A stretch of DNA of 64,000 bases from Achatina immaculata. Lineage: Eukaryota; Mollusca; Gastropoda; Stylommatophora; Achatinidae. Numbering within the stretch: the first letter of the stretch is position 1; each line of letters starts with the position of its first letter. The notes under the pieces are model-generated. The model searched no databases. It was not told where the DNA came from and worked only from the letters and a program-made list of their open reading frames with translations. The position numbers and the translations under genes are program-made. Below are positions 46,201-61,200 of the stretch, piece by piece. The stretch covers positions 33,121,814 through 33,185,813 of the forward strand of contig CM019691.1 in NCBI GenBank assembly GCA_009760885.1, in the 5' to 3' direction.

Positions 46201-49200
46201 AACAACCTCCCCCAAAAATGGGGGATATATGCCAGCACAGATATTCCATTAATGTAGCATGAAATTTCATTGTACTGAAGTTAATAGAAAGTATGTTGCC
46301 ATGAAAGTCAGTAGATTTCTTCTTATCTCTCCTCTGTTATATCTTTTCTCTTGGGCAGACAGTAGGTAGTTTGGTTCAGACACTATATCAAGTCTGTCTG
46401 TAGTTGATATTGATGTTCTGCAAGGTTTTGTCATGGAGTCTTCTCATTTTGTCATTTCTATAGACAATCTACCTAATCATCATGTGACCTGTTTGCTAGT
46501 GACTGCATGGTATGCACTAGTGATTACATCTGTGCTAATACAGAGTCAAACACTCCAAAGTGAATGAGTAACTTTATGAAAAGGAGCTATAACAATGCCA
46601 TGTTGAGAAACATGAACAAAAGAAAATCCATTGTCATTGTAACAAGACAAATTGATAAACTCTTCTTAAACATCACTACAGCTCAATTCTGGAACTTAAC
46701 AAATACAAAGCACCAGTGAACACAAACCACTAGGTCTGACCATTGACCATCATCTAATGTGGAACTTACATGTATATAATCTAACAAAAGTCATTGCACA
46801 TAAGAGTTTATCACTGAGCCAAAATAAACACTTTCTTGATCGAGGCATGAGAAACACACGCTTACATGTAACATATATGAGCACGTTTAAGCTATTGCTC
46901 CCCAATCTTAGATAGTTGATGGATGTCAGATCCAAAAATACTCTCTACTCACTTCAAAAGTGAATAGTACTTGTAATTAATAACAAGCATCCAGCTAAAC
47001 TACAATCAGCACAGACATCTCAAAATTCTACCAGTAAAAAGCAGACTGGTATTCATCAAAGGCAGATTTGTTGATAGAATTTTGTCATACTTTCTCAGCA
47101 ACTGCAACAGCAACAGCAGCATCTCAGAAACGAAGTGACAAGATAAATCCAAGTGTTATTGAGGCCCAGCTACAGAGAAGAGAGGAAGATGAGAAAGCAG
47201 ACAATGCAGGTTTGTTCATTTATTTGGCTTGTTAAGTTTTAAAAAATGTGGTATGTTAGAAAACTTGTCAGTTAAAGTGTTAGGAAATGATTTTGTTTGG
47301 CTAGTAAGTTCTGAAGCTTTAGAGTAGTCATACAAGTTGTAACATAGCATTAGCTATTATTGGAGTCTCATATTGATAGGATGGCAGATAGATGATAAAT
47401 GTTATATCACAAGGTTGCTTAACATACACATATTTTTAAATATAAGGAGATTGAAGAGAAATACACAAATATAAGGATGCTCAACTCAACACATCATGAT
47501 TAAGTTGTTAATGATGTCAGTACACTATGTCTGTTTTCATTGTGCATTTGTTGAGATAAAAAGCTGTAGCAGTTTGGAACTTTCCAACCAGGTTTTGGCC
47601 CTTCTTTGTTGATAATAGTCATTAGTAACATCAGTAATGATAGAGCATCCACTGTCCACTACACACAGGATGTGTCTGAGAACACAAGTTTCTTTTACTG
47701 GACTTGTTTATAAAATTGTACCTTTAATAACTGGATAGATGGTTATATTAAAAAAAAATATATCAAGTTACCAAATGAAGTGAGTGTCATGGAAAACAGT
47801 TTGATTAAAATAATATAAAAAGTTAAGAAAATATAGAGCTAAATATATGTACTGGATCAGGGCAGAAAAAATATGAAACAGCAGAAAAACAAAAGACCAA
47901 AGACATGAAGTGAATATAAAGTGAGTAAACCTTTGACATACAGCACAGCACACAATACTCTGTTAATGGAATACTATAGAAAGAGAAATGAGCAAAACTT
48001 TGAAAATAAGAATAAAAGTTAAAATATATTAGAGTTCAAAAACAAATGTTAGAGGAATTGAAGCTGCTGACAAACTTGCTAATACAGGCACCAAAAAAAA
48101 AAAGAACAATCCAAACATAGAATATCACTGAAAGATGCAAAAATGCTAGTAATAGGAATGGAAGTGTAGAACGGATAGATATTATATTCCAAACACTCTA
48201 TTCTAAAGCTAAACAGAATACAACAAACCAATTTTTTGAGATTTTTAACAGGACACTCCAGACTACAGGCTCAAATGTACAAGCTGAAGGCAGCTCAGAC
48301 TACATTCTGCACATGCAAAAATAGTCTCCAGACCCCAGAACACATCCCACAAATCTGCATTCTCTGCAGAACCCAAACCTGGCAACAGGAAAGGAGCATG
48401 GATAAAAAAAACCCATGGGCACTTGTGAAGAACCCTTACTGATGGTGGGGCTCATGAGGGTAACCATCTCCTTATCTAGATAGCTGAATACAGAAAAATA
48501 GTTTCTCACCCACCCTCATCTTACAGCAAGCAAGGGAGACAGAAAAGACCCACAGTAATGATTGTGGTGACGCATCATTTACAATGTTACCATAAAATAT
48601 ATTGTGTTATAATAATATATTATTATTCCAGTACTGGAATTTTAAAAATGAAAAAGTGAAAAAAAAAAGAAAAAAGCATTTAAATGCAAAGGAAATGGTC
48701 AGTAAAGAAACTTTGTATGTTGTTTAGATTTAATTCATTGTCCTTCAGCCTGACTTTCTCTCATATATCCATATGCTTTGCTTTAAAAAAAAAAGATATG
48801 TTTCTTTCTGTTTCAATATAATCACATTATATCCTTAAATGAAGTGCAAAGAATTTTAATCACTTTTTTGTTTGGTTTGTTTGTTAATCATGTATCCAGC
48901 ACTGGAAGTAGTTATTCACAAACTGGTGACCAATAGCCAGAACCTGATAGCAGAAGCAGTAAAAGCACAAGCAGAAGCTGCCTCAAGTATTTACAAGCAC
49001 ACTGAAGTGCTGAAGAAGGCCATGGATGACACTTCCGATGTGGGTACTACTTCTTGTGGTATTATTATTTTTAAACAAAATGGTTACGGCCAATCAAATG
49101 CATGACCTATTTTTTTTTAATTAACAATATAAAATTACAGCCAGCAAGTTGATTTGTTTTATTACTAGGAATTTGTAATTTGTAAATTGTAAACTACCAA

Positions 49201-52200
49201 AATATCTTGTGCTAGACATTGTGTCATTTTCTAGGAAATCTGTAGCAGATGTGTCTGTTTTGTGCAAGATGGCTTTTAGTCTGGTAGGCTCATATTTAAG
49301 ACATGAATAGTGCAGTTTACCAATAAAGCTTGCTGTAAACCAGTGTTTCCCAAAGTGGGCATTGGAAAGGACCAGGTAGGGCAGTGAAAGAAAAAGGGGC
49401 AGTGGAAGTAGGAGGGCGTTGAGGAAAAATGAAGCAACAGATGGGGGCAGTAATGCCTTTCTTCTAAGCACTTTTCAACCTGATTATGAGCAACTTGTGT
49501 CCCTACATGAAGCTCATCTGTCATATTAAAAATTGAGAAAATAATGCAGTAGGTGTACTCCTTCATAGTATGTTAAATAAATTGGTTTGCTAGCTGAAGT
49601 TTTTAGCTGTGTAATGCATATCATAGTTTAATAGGTCACTGTACAAGTAGTACAAGAGGAAGGGGCGTTGAAGATGTTGGCTGGGAGAAAAGGTGGCGGC
49701 AATCAGCTTGAGCCTGGGAAACAATGATATAAAGTATACAAGTTACATTCTGTTAAATGTTCTGATAAAGAAGTATTGGTGCTACTGAAGAAGTATTTGC
49801 TCTGCTGCTCAAGATGTATCTGTCTACTGTGTGTATGTATATGTTGAGTTTCCATACTCAACCTTAATGCACATTGAGAAGTGTATTGCTGGTTACTACT
49901 AATCTTGTGAAAGAGCTACTAAATATTTAGATTTTTCTAAGACAATCACTTTATGAATCTGTCATAAGATTCCTCAACTTTATCTATCTGTTCTTCTAAT
50001 GCACTCCAAAGAACAATTTATGACCCAGACATCTGACGCTGTCCCTTAGTCAACCACACTCTAGCAACAAGAACTGCCAATCATACAATTGGTCCACAAA
50101 AAATGGAGAGGAGAACTGACACGACACAAAAAGCAATCATTCACCTAAATGGCCATACTTACAGGAATGTGGAAATATTACACAAAGGAATACCCACAAC
50201 TAAATTCCAACACATCCTGGAATTCCATCATGAAAAAACTAACATAAACCATCATGACCAACCTAACCACTGACTAACAAAACTTTGTCCTAAAAAGGAC
50301 ACATTACAAAAACTCTACCTCACTACAAATGTCCGAATGGGGCAAAACTCCTACTACAGCAAAATGCCTTGTCCTAAAAAAGGACAAGGGGTAATTCGCA
50401 CTACATCTGTCACAAGCACAGAAAACCAAACTTCCAACAGTCCTAAACTATCACTTTCATTCTAACTCCCATAATAATAATCCTTCTCAACCCCTTTCTC
50501 TCTGTATATATATCCCTCACATTTTCTACAATTCTTCCCAAAGATTCCTTGTGAAGTTCAAATTCAGATGAACAGACATTTTTTTTTTTACTTTCAGTTA
50601 CCACAGAAATCATAAACTCCATGCAAGTTCACTTGTCCCTGACAATGCACTCTGACACCCAAAAGTTTGACACTTGTGTTTCCATATTTACCTTTTCCCT
50701 ACGCTAAAACTCAGATGTCTCATGAAATTTTAATTCTCACCCTGACTTGACACTGATGATTACTGATTATTTTTTGTTCTCACTTACTGGATTTTTATAA
50801 GAATTCTGGCCCCTAGACTAACACATCTTACATCCTTCCTTTGCTGCTAAACATCACATAGGACCAGCATGGTAGTTTGCCAAGATTTCTTGTCATCAGC
50901 AAGTTTTTCAGTCTCATCAAGGGAAGTTATGCCCACTGAACTGGCCTCTATTAACAATGTCCTCTTTAGAGTTTCATGTGGTCGACCTCTTTTAATAAAT
51001 CTAGCTTTCTGTTATTCTCTACAGAATTCTGTCACATGAAATATTGTGCTTATTTTCTGATAGAAAATTATGAATGACGTACAGCTAATTTAGCATCAGA
51101 CATCTCCTTCAAATTGTAAATGAGAATTGAGATTAAATTAAATAATAGAGACATCAGAGTTAGTGATCTTAAGCTGCCCAAGACAATATCCCAGACCCTT
51201 GTCCTTCAGGGAGCAGGCTTAGAGGTTGTATTGATGGTGGTGGACTTTACTAAGAAGTTTGCTTCTGAGGTCTGCATTAAGGGATTAGAAAAAAGCTGAG
51301 TGGTGAAATTTACTAATCTTGCATGGCAAAAGCCAGTGGATCAAATCCTGCTGAAGCACTCCAGTAATCCAGTTCATAAATAGATACCTGGCTTCTTCTG
51401 GAGGGGGGAAAGGAAAGGTGATGCTGACCACATTCTAATGTGCTAACATTTTAAGAAAAATACAGGCACTATCACCATATCCCCTGAGTGCCTCCATGAC
51501 ACAGTAAGGTAATCTTTACATTTTATCTACACTCTACAATACCTCTTGACATAATATGATGCCAGTTCTGTAACTTGGGGTTTCTCAGTGGTAGGTATAC
51601 TGTCCATAAATGGGCCTTGCCAGTATTTGAGGGGCCTCAGTTAAAAGATATAACAGGGTGGATTAGGGGGTCTGCAAAAAAATTTTAAAAGACCACAGGT
51701 AAAGAAAGACTGAGAAACACTGTTCTAGATCTTCACCTTAGGCATCAGCCAGTCAGTTAACCGGTACTGGGAAGATATAAAATTGAGACATGCTTATAAT
51801 AGTAACATTAAACTTATAAAACTAGCAGTCCAGACTGAAGGATTTTTTTTCATATAATTTTTCATGTTTAATTATGCTTCAGTAATGCATGAAACTTTCT
51901 GTAGTACTGCATATCTCATCAGTGTTTGGGTCTTGAAATTAAATTTAGTTATGATGAAGACGAACAGAAAACCAGGGTGTTGTGCAGGATACCAGTTTTA
52001 GTTATGATTTGTGCAAGCTTGTCATTAGCTTCATCAGAAGAGTTAACATTCTTTTGTGCATGTGAACACATTGCTATAGTGTGTGTGCCATGTGAATGGT
52101 ATGAATGATATAGTTGTGATTGCTTTTTTTAATTGTACCATCTTTTGTTCTTCTGAAGATCCTTTTGAAAGATGCTCAGTGGGAGGCTGTGGCTATTGCT

Positions 52201-55200
52201 CAGAAAGAGAGAGAACTTGCCACAATCAGAGCTTCTGAGCTAGTATCTGAATCAAAGTATGTACGTTGTGAACATTAGCTAGTGATGTGATGTAGTGAGT
52301 ACTTAGTCATGTGAAATTTTGTGAATGAGCCAATCATTGATACATAAAGCAGGTGTTACTGAGCAGCAGCATGATATTTCAGCTCCTGCCTTCATCAGAT
52401 CTATCTCTCTTTGAACTTTAAGTCCAAAGGCACATGGGGCTTCTGCAAGGGTTTTCCGCAAATGCCTGTCCTTTGCCTTTTTTTTTTCCACTCTTGCCCA
52501 GATGACCCTTCTATTGCTCAACATCCTCTCTGTTGTTCTTCTCCATGTCTCTTTTGGTCTACCCTTACTTCTTTTCCCATGTCATGTCCATCTTAATGCT
52601 ATTTTTGATAGTGAGACTTCAGTCAACTGGAGCACATTTCCCAATCATCATCAGCATCTTTACTCAATAATTGCTGTCAGTGGCTTCCTCTGTATTTCTG
52701 CCAACAGGATGTTGTTTTTATAGTGTTTGGCCAAAATGCTATTCTAATTAACATTTAGTGTGGAAAGAATTCAGCTTGTTTTCTATAGCTTTTGGTGATT
52801 TTCCAGCATTCACTTCCACAGGGTAGTACACTTAGAACATTACTCTTAAATATCCTGCTTCATCAGATAATTATATAATGAACAATTAAAAAAAAAAAGT
52901 TTGAGAAAAAGGGAAGAGCATATAATGCAAATGAATAATGCAGTTTACAAAAGGTTAAACAAGGTGTAGTACTTTGACAAAGGAGCATTATCAGTATTGC
53001 ATACGTATTTATTTTTTTTTATTCATTTACAAACATTCATTTTGCTAACCATGTGATGATGTTCATACATCCATAGTGTGTGTCAGTGAGGAGAGAGTGT
53101 ATTGTCAGTGTATAACTCTGTGTTCTCAGTTCCTTCCTCCCCTGACTGAGGCATAGACCATCAACAAGGGCTCTTCATTTATTTCTATCCTGGGATGTTT
53201 CTTCTATCCTCTTGCTGAGCTCTTGTTTTTATATTTGAAGTACCTTCACAGTATTGGGCACCTGGCTCTGTGTCCAACCCTCTCCTTTCTCACCTGGGCT
53301 TATGATCAGCCATGCCTGAGGTTTAATTGTTTAGCGTCAATAAATTGCACATTTTCTTAAATTGGGCAATTCTGTGCAGTGGTTTTGATAGTTCCTGGAT
53401 TTTTGTAGTGAAAATTTCTGCTTGATATCATATTCTGAATATATTCACAAACAAGAGCCACTTCTGAACACTAGTTACAAGTAGTGTTGCCTGCATGTTA
53501 TAATTATTCAGCTACACCCATTACCAGTTCCTTCTCATGAAAGGGTTTTCAGTAATCCAACACCTCTTGAGACTGCAGAAAAGTTCAAATCAGAAACTGA
53601 GTTATTATTGAGAAAAACAAAAGTAAAGAAGATGAAGATGCAGGCTTTTGTTCTTTATTGTGAGCTTGATGCTGAAAAATAGGAGCAAGATCTCTTTCTT
53701 TTAGGTAATTATTAGTCCTTGATTTTTTTTTTTTTTTGGGATTCATAAAAAAAAGCCAAATAATTTTTTTATTTTTCCTAATGTGCTCTTTAGCCAGATT
53801 TAATCTTACTAGTTGTTCCAAGCAAGAGGCTCTATGGTTTATACCCTTCATTGCTTCATTGTCTCTTACTTGTAGGTAACAATAGTGTTTACTGTAGAGC
53901 AAGAATTAGCTTGAAAGAGTGTAGACCATATTTCCTGTAATGTGATCATTCATGTCTATATTAAGATTGTATACTGGAAAACATTTAGAACACCCAGAAC
54001 AGTGTTTAAGTACAGATTAACTCATCAATACAAGTGGTGCAGAATAGAGTTCCTTGAATATAAAAGAATGCTATAAAGATGTGTGGCATTATTGTTTGTG
54101 TTTCTTTTCCAGGAAAAGTGTGGAGAAGTTGAAAGATATCCTACAAGAAGGTAGATCTAATCAGGTAACTCAGAATAATCCTGCCATATTCCCAGCTACC
54201 AAGCAACTGGCAGAGTTTCTCAAAGAGCTGGGAAATGCTAATTTACAGGTTGACTTTTGTTTTATGATAAATGTATGTGTGAGATTTATTTTCTTGTTGT
54301 CAGAGGGTTTTTTCAATTTGCATATTACTGTTTACTTTCTTTATAAGATTTGCATATTACTATTTACTTTCTTTATAAGATAGGAAACAACAGGGCTTTC
54401 CCACAGTAAAATGATTAGCACAGTGTTTTATGTTCAGCCATAAAAAAATAGTAGACAAAGCACTTCAACATGAGAGATATAAAAATAGCTAGAGAATAAT
54501 TGTGACTCCAGCCACGGACTTCAGTAGGACGAGCAGCCACCTAATTGTGAAAGGACAATGCACAATCCATTCATTGTTCTAACACCTCTAAAATAGAATG
54601 TTCGACACCCTAGTCTTTAATGGCTGTCTGAAGTTGTGACATCCAGAAAGGAAACAGAATCGTGACACAGAAATTCTACTGCCTAAATTCAGTCTTTTGC
54701 AGGTGCCCTGTCTGAGACACAAATGTCCTAATGCATACGGACAACAATAGCAAGAAATGAGGGGTTTTTTTTTGTATTATTATTATTACTTTCTTTACAC
54801 TTTTTTTGTTGCTTTTCTTATTGTACAGATTTGTCCTTTTTCTGACATGTTTAAAATGGTGTATATAGATTATAGAGAGCAAAGGTGACTGTGCTAGAGT
54901 GATGATGGCCAGTGAAACAGAGCTTGCCATGACCATACACCACCTCCCCTGTATGTGCTCAAAGGCAGCAGGCCTAGCCTGATTTGTCTGACAGGACTTG
55001 CTGTGGTCTTCATTGAGTCTGCCAAGAAGTTTTGGCATACTCTTCAAGTTAGCCACAGTAACCTTCTCTCAGTTCAGTTTGATACATGTCTTCACAGCGT
55101 CAGGTCCAAAAAGCATCCAACCTGTAATTCTAAGTTAGAAGATAAAACATAAACATATCTGCAAGTATGAGAATGTGTAGTCACTGATGTAAAGACTTGA

Positions 55201-58200
55201 GAAAATGGATTAACATTGTACAGACATTGTCACATTTACACTGGGGAGTTTTATTTAAGCAGTGAAAGAATTCAAGTCTGATTGGTCTATCACTTAAAAA
55301 TATGTTCCAAAGTTGTTTCACAGACAGCACAGTATCAAGGCCAAAACTGTTTTATGATTTGTCTCTAAAAATTAAATATACAAGTTTGTGCTGGTTAGTT
55401 GTTTGTGCTTGATCTTTGTCACTAATAAGCTTTACTGCTCGCTTCTGGAGTGAGCAGAGCCTCTTTGTATTTGACACTGAGCAACCATCCCATATTGTGC
55501 ATTTTTTTTTTTCTTTAATATATGGCCTTGTGTCTGCTAGGTTCGAAATGCAGAAGCTGAGGCAAATGTAATGCAGAAATACAAGGATTTAGTAGACAAA
55601 GGAAAGAAGCAGTTTCAAAAGGAAATCGAAAGTGTTATACCAGAAACAGTATTCAGTACTGGTAAGTTTGCATTTTTTTGTGTGTTTTTTTAAAAATCAT
55701 TTGAATCCCATTCCCACAAAACCTGGATAAACAAATGAGTTGTTTCCAGAAGTCCCATTATAATAGGGTCTTGGTCCAGTGGATCTACATGAACTTCATT
55801 TGTGTGCATGGTGGCTTCACAATAATCCGTTAAGTGTGATAATGGCACTTTAAGAAGGTTGTTTTGAAGAAGGTGGATGCTATGTAGAACTTGCCAGACA
55901 TCATTTTGCTGAAGAGAATCATGGCTGATTGACCATAACAGCAGCAAGCAGCCTCACTAAACTGTTACTACTATTTAAGGTGAAAGGTCATTAAACTGAT
56001 TATGGCATATATGAAGTGACTTAAAGCTAATTCAGTTTCTCTTACAACTTAATGAGAGTAAAGTTGCAGCAGATTTCAGTTATCAGAGAAGCTTTACATT
56101 TTTATTTCTTTCATCAATTCAGATACTTTATTTTCCAGGCAAAAAACTGACAGAGGATGAGTTGAATGCATTGATTGCGCATGCACATCGTAGGATTGAA
56201 CAGCTACAAAAGCAGATCGCTGAACAGCTGGCAATGGAAAGGCAGAGACTTGGTGCTGCTCTTGAAGCCCAGAGGCAGGAAGACCTAAAGATTGCAAATG
56301 CTGCTGTGGCTGAAGAACGCCAGCGTTTGAGAGAAGAATTTGAAGCTGATAAATCTAAATTAGTAAGTGACCAGTATTCAGTAGTTGTGTGTGTTGCTAC
56401 CTGTACTGTACACTTTTCATGCACATTAACAGATATATAATAAATGATTGGGATTGATTGATCTTTATTTCAAAAGAGTTAAGAATTGGGCAGGCAGGCC
56501 CATCTGACATTCTGTCCTTTATCATACATCTTTCACTTCATGTAACAAACATAATTAACATTGAGGGTGAGGGGCATAAAATATAACATATGTTTCGCTC
56601 TTATCCATTCACTCAGTACAGAAGTAACTAAATACATACATAAATGACTATCTACTAAACAAAACTTTCAGGACTATACAAAATAAACAATTAACCGAGT
56701 TCGCTGTCTGTAAGAGCAGTCTAAAATAACTTTTTTAAGTTTTATGATTCATGGAGGCATGTAGTCGACATCAAATAGACATTGGGAAAGTTTGTAGTTG
56801 TAGGAAGGAGTATAATTTATATTTTTTATACAGGATAGGAGGGTATTCCAAAGATGAGCAGCAGAATAACTAAAGCTTTTCTTGTAAAGATCAAGTCTAG
56901 GTTTTGGAAGATATATGCTGTTCAGGTGTTGACGGCACTTTGGGCTAAATTTAAACAGGTTCCATAGATAAGGCGCGGCATGCCGTGAAAGAATTTGATG
57001 TACTAACTTGGGTTTGTTGAAGAGGAATCTTTTTGTAAGAGGCAGTATTTTGATATGTTTGTGCTGGTTAGTTGTTTGTGCTTGATCTTTGATAAGCTTT
57101 ACTGCTCGCTTCTGGAGTGAGCAAAGCCTCTTTGTATTTGACACTGAGCAATCATCCCATATTGTGGGAGAGGAGATGATGGTGTTAGAGTGACTGCGCA
57201 GTTGGCTGGACTAGCAGACTTTAGCTGGTAAAGACCTGTCCCACTTCTCCATCAGTGTTCCCAGTACCAGGTTTAACCTGGCCAGTGGGGATAGGGTAAT
57301 CATGGCAGCAGTCTGCCAAGAGGGCAGTTTGTCCTGTTGTTTAGCTTCACTTCAGGTCTGCTGATAAACTGCTGGGACCCACTCTCCATTCAACATGATG
57401 CATGTGTGTTTCAACACCGTCAATGCATCTGCTGCAAGATTACTCTACAAGGACAAGAGATAGTAAATGATTAAGATTTAAGGTAGAGAGATAGAACAAG
57501 GACAAGAGATAGTAAATGATTAAGATTTAAGGTAGAGAGATAGAACAAGGACAAGAGATAGTAAATGATTAAGATTTAAGGTAGGGAGAACAAGGACAAG
57601 AAATAGTAAGTGAGTAAGATTTAGGATAGGGGGTGCAGATGGCTGAGGATTTAGATACCACTGTCCTTGAAAAATATTGCAGATTAAAAAAAACTGTCAT
57701 TTGAACCAACTGTTTTTTTTTCATGAATTTGGGACTTCTTTTAGTGGTGTTATGCAGCATTTTATCTGTCTAGAGGAATTGTACACTTAGCTAATGCAAG
57801 CAATTAAAATCTATTAATGACTAATAGAGATATTTATCATCCCATTGTATATGAAGCTGTGTTTGAGTTAACAGCAGGCAAATGCAAAAGCTAAAGAAAA
57901 ACTTCTAGCAGTTTTTATAATCACCGTCTCTTGAACAAACTCAGTGTAGAGTCTAACTATGCAATTTTGTTAGTTTGTTCATATGCCAACATGAAATGCT
58001 GTGTACCAGTGCCAAGTAACTATTATTTAATATTACTGCACTGACAGTTTATTTTTTAAATTCAGCAAGTGCAAGTGCATTTTGTCAAAAAGAGGGTACT
58101 GTATTTTCTGATATTAGATATATTTATTTTGTTCTTTCACTTTAATTGATTGAACTTTTCACTATAAAATGAATCTTTTTTTCTTGTATTTGCCGCAGGA

Positions 58201-61200
58201 CATGGAATATTTATTGCGGGTAGAGACTGAAGTTAGAAGGCAGCTGGCACGTCAAGCAGCTGCTCACAGTGATCACCTTAAAGATGTTCTGGCTGCTCAA
58301 CAGCAGGAACTAAGTACAGAATACAACAAAACTCTTCATGTGAAACTTTTGGATGAACGAGAGAAATTTCAATCAGAAGTTGCTGGATGGATCTCAAGGC
58401 TAAAGGGCATCGAGGCAGCTGTTGAAGGTTGGCAGAATTGAATAGTTGAATGTCTTCCTAATTAATAAATATCCTAGCACTGTTTTTTTGTTGAGTGCCA
58501 TTAAGAGATTTGATCTGTACTCCCAATGGAGCATAAAGCATCAGCAAAGGTTCTCCAGCCATCCTGTCTTGAGCAAGTCGGGATACCTCAAACCATGTCT
58601 TTCCTGTTTCCTTTAATTCTTCCTGTATTGTGCTTCTCCATGTCCCCAATGGCCGGTCTCTCTTTCTTTTCCCTTGAGGTGTCCCAGCCACATCTTCGCA
58701 TTTTGACCTCTTCAGTAATGTTCACAGTGCCCATTCACTTGGTTATTTCCTCATTTGTCACATGTTCTTAAGAGATTTGATAGTGTACAAGATATATATA
58801 ATATATATTGTATATTTAATACTGTCATCTGTTGTTTATATATTGTATATTTAATGCTGTCATCTTTTGCTTCACTTTCTTGCATGATCCATCTGACATG
58901 AAAGTATTGGTGTGAAAGACTGGTGCTGCTAGCTTATTTTACATATATATATATCTGTTCATACTCTGAGGAAACCAGACACCACCATAGGAAGACAGGC
59001 ACTGACATGGAATCCTCAAGGAAATAGAAAATGAGGAAGACCTAGACTTACTTGGAGAAGAGAAATTATGACAGTGCACAGAGACAAGGGATATACATGG
59101 AAGGAAGCAGAGAATAATTCTAAGAACAGGGATGACTAGAGAGCCTTATCCATGTCTTATCATCTCAAGGAAGTGAAAGGCAATGATGATGATGATACCT
59201 GTTCTAAACCATATTATCATCATCATCATCATCAGGTGCCGTGCCCACTGGCGTTGGCTGTTATGCTTCTACAGAATAAACGATCGTTCATGCAGGCCAT
59301 CAGCTCAGTTGGTGATCTCCTCTCACACCATCCTGTCAGACTGTCCAATATCATTTCTCTAGGTCTTCCTCTTGATCTTCTTCCTTCTATTTTTCCTGTT
59401 GTTATAATATTTTCAATGCCCCCTCTTATTGCATGTCCTGTGAAAGTACATTGTCTCTCTCTTATCTTTTTGACAAGATTTTTTTGTCTCTCCAGCCCAT
59501 CTCATACATTCTTCATTAGTTATTTTTGTTGTCCAGGGGATTCATAACATTCTTCTAATAAACCACATTTCTGCTGCTTCCAGTGGTTTTTGTGCAGACC
59601 TGCCTATTGTCCATGATTCACTTAACAAGATAGGTTCAATATAGCATTTTAGGACTCGTTTCCTATGATAAGGATGTGTTGGCTAATATGTTTCTCATTC
59701 TCTGAAATGCAGTCTTTGCTTGGCCTATTCTGTTCCTAATTTCTGTTCTGCATTTCACTTCTGAAGTTATTACTGCTCCAAGGTATTTGAATTTCTGCAC
59801 TTTCTTTAGGAATAGTTCCATTTAATTTTATACTGCATGTTTCTAAACCACAGCTGTACTGTTTTTACTGTGTATCTATTAAGGTACTTGCTCTTTCTCA
59901 GTGTTCATGTTTTAAGCATGTTTTTTTTTTATGAGCATTCATGCCAGATGAGGTCCACAGTTTTCACCAGATTTTTTAAAAAAAAAATTGCTACATAGCT
60001 TCAGATTCAGCCTTACCCAGCCATGCCTGGCAATGTAGTAGGATATAAGGGACTGGGTTCTAAAGTTTGACTAACTTACATGGAGTCAGTATAAGTGCCT
60101 GCAATGACCAGATCTTAGAACAGGATGGTATGCTTTGTGAATTAGATAATACTCATTTACTATATTTAGTTCTTTCTTTGACAGCTTTCTCTGATTAATA
60201 TATAGGGTTGTTTCCCTCTCCTCTTTCTCCCCGCTTCTCTATAGTTAACATGGTGACTTGGTAGGCTCTCTTTTCTATCCTCTGTAAAACATGCAAAATT
60301 CATCATATTTTTTTGATTTTTTGAAGTTTTGTATTTTAATTCTTATTATGGGTACAGTTATCTAAAGAGTTATTACCTTCTAATTATGCAATCATTTGCA
60401 TTATATCTAGATACAAACCATTTAATTATGCATCATTTGCATTATGTCTGGATACGGTATTCTTTTTTTTTTTATATGTAAAAATAAAAATGTGACTTTT
60501 CATTTGTTACTTTTTAACCTTCAGCTCGAGCTACAAGTGAAAAACTGGCTCGATGTGCCCAGGATTTGTGGCTGGCTTGTATTGCCCTTAACTCTGTGAT
60601 TCATTTTGGTGGTAACAAAGAGGAAGAGAGACAGTTGATACCACTTAGGGAAAATGTGGAGCTTATATTACAAGCTGGCCGGAAGGTAGTGTTTTATGGA
60701 TGTCAAGCGTTCATTATTTAATATTCAGTTTATTATATTTTGTCATTTTTGGAAATTGCTTTCCTCATAAACATTGACAGGTGGTATGTATTTTACAGAC
60801 TGTTGGTCTCTTGACAGCCAGTTTGAAAACGTCTCATTGTTTAGACAGGATCTCTGCTTCAGTGAGTGAAGTGTTTAGAGAATCTGCCATCTTTTTTCCC
60901 AGTCATTAAACCTTGCATTATTCTTCACTCTTGATCATTATTGTCATTTATTATGACCAAAGAAAATAAACTCTTTTGTTGATGGAACTAAGGTGCTTAT
61001 TTATGTTCATTAACAGTTTTTTTTTTTTTTGCTGTTCTTATCATTCTAAGATATTTGAAGGCTCTTCTGCAACATTTTATCTCAAGAGATTTCACTTCTT
61101 TTTCTGTACAAAGGTCTTTCAGATGAATAAATTTCCTATGGCTGCACTTGGTTTACTGTAAGGTAAAACATTGTGGAAATTTAGTGTTTCTTTGTTCTCC

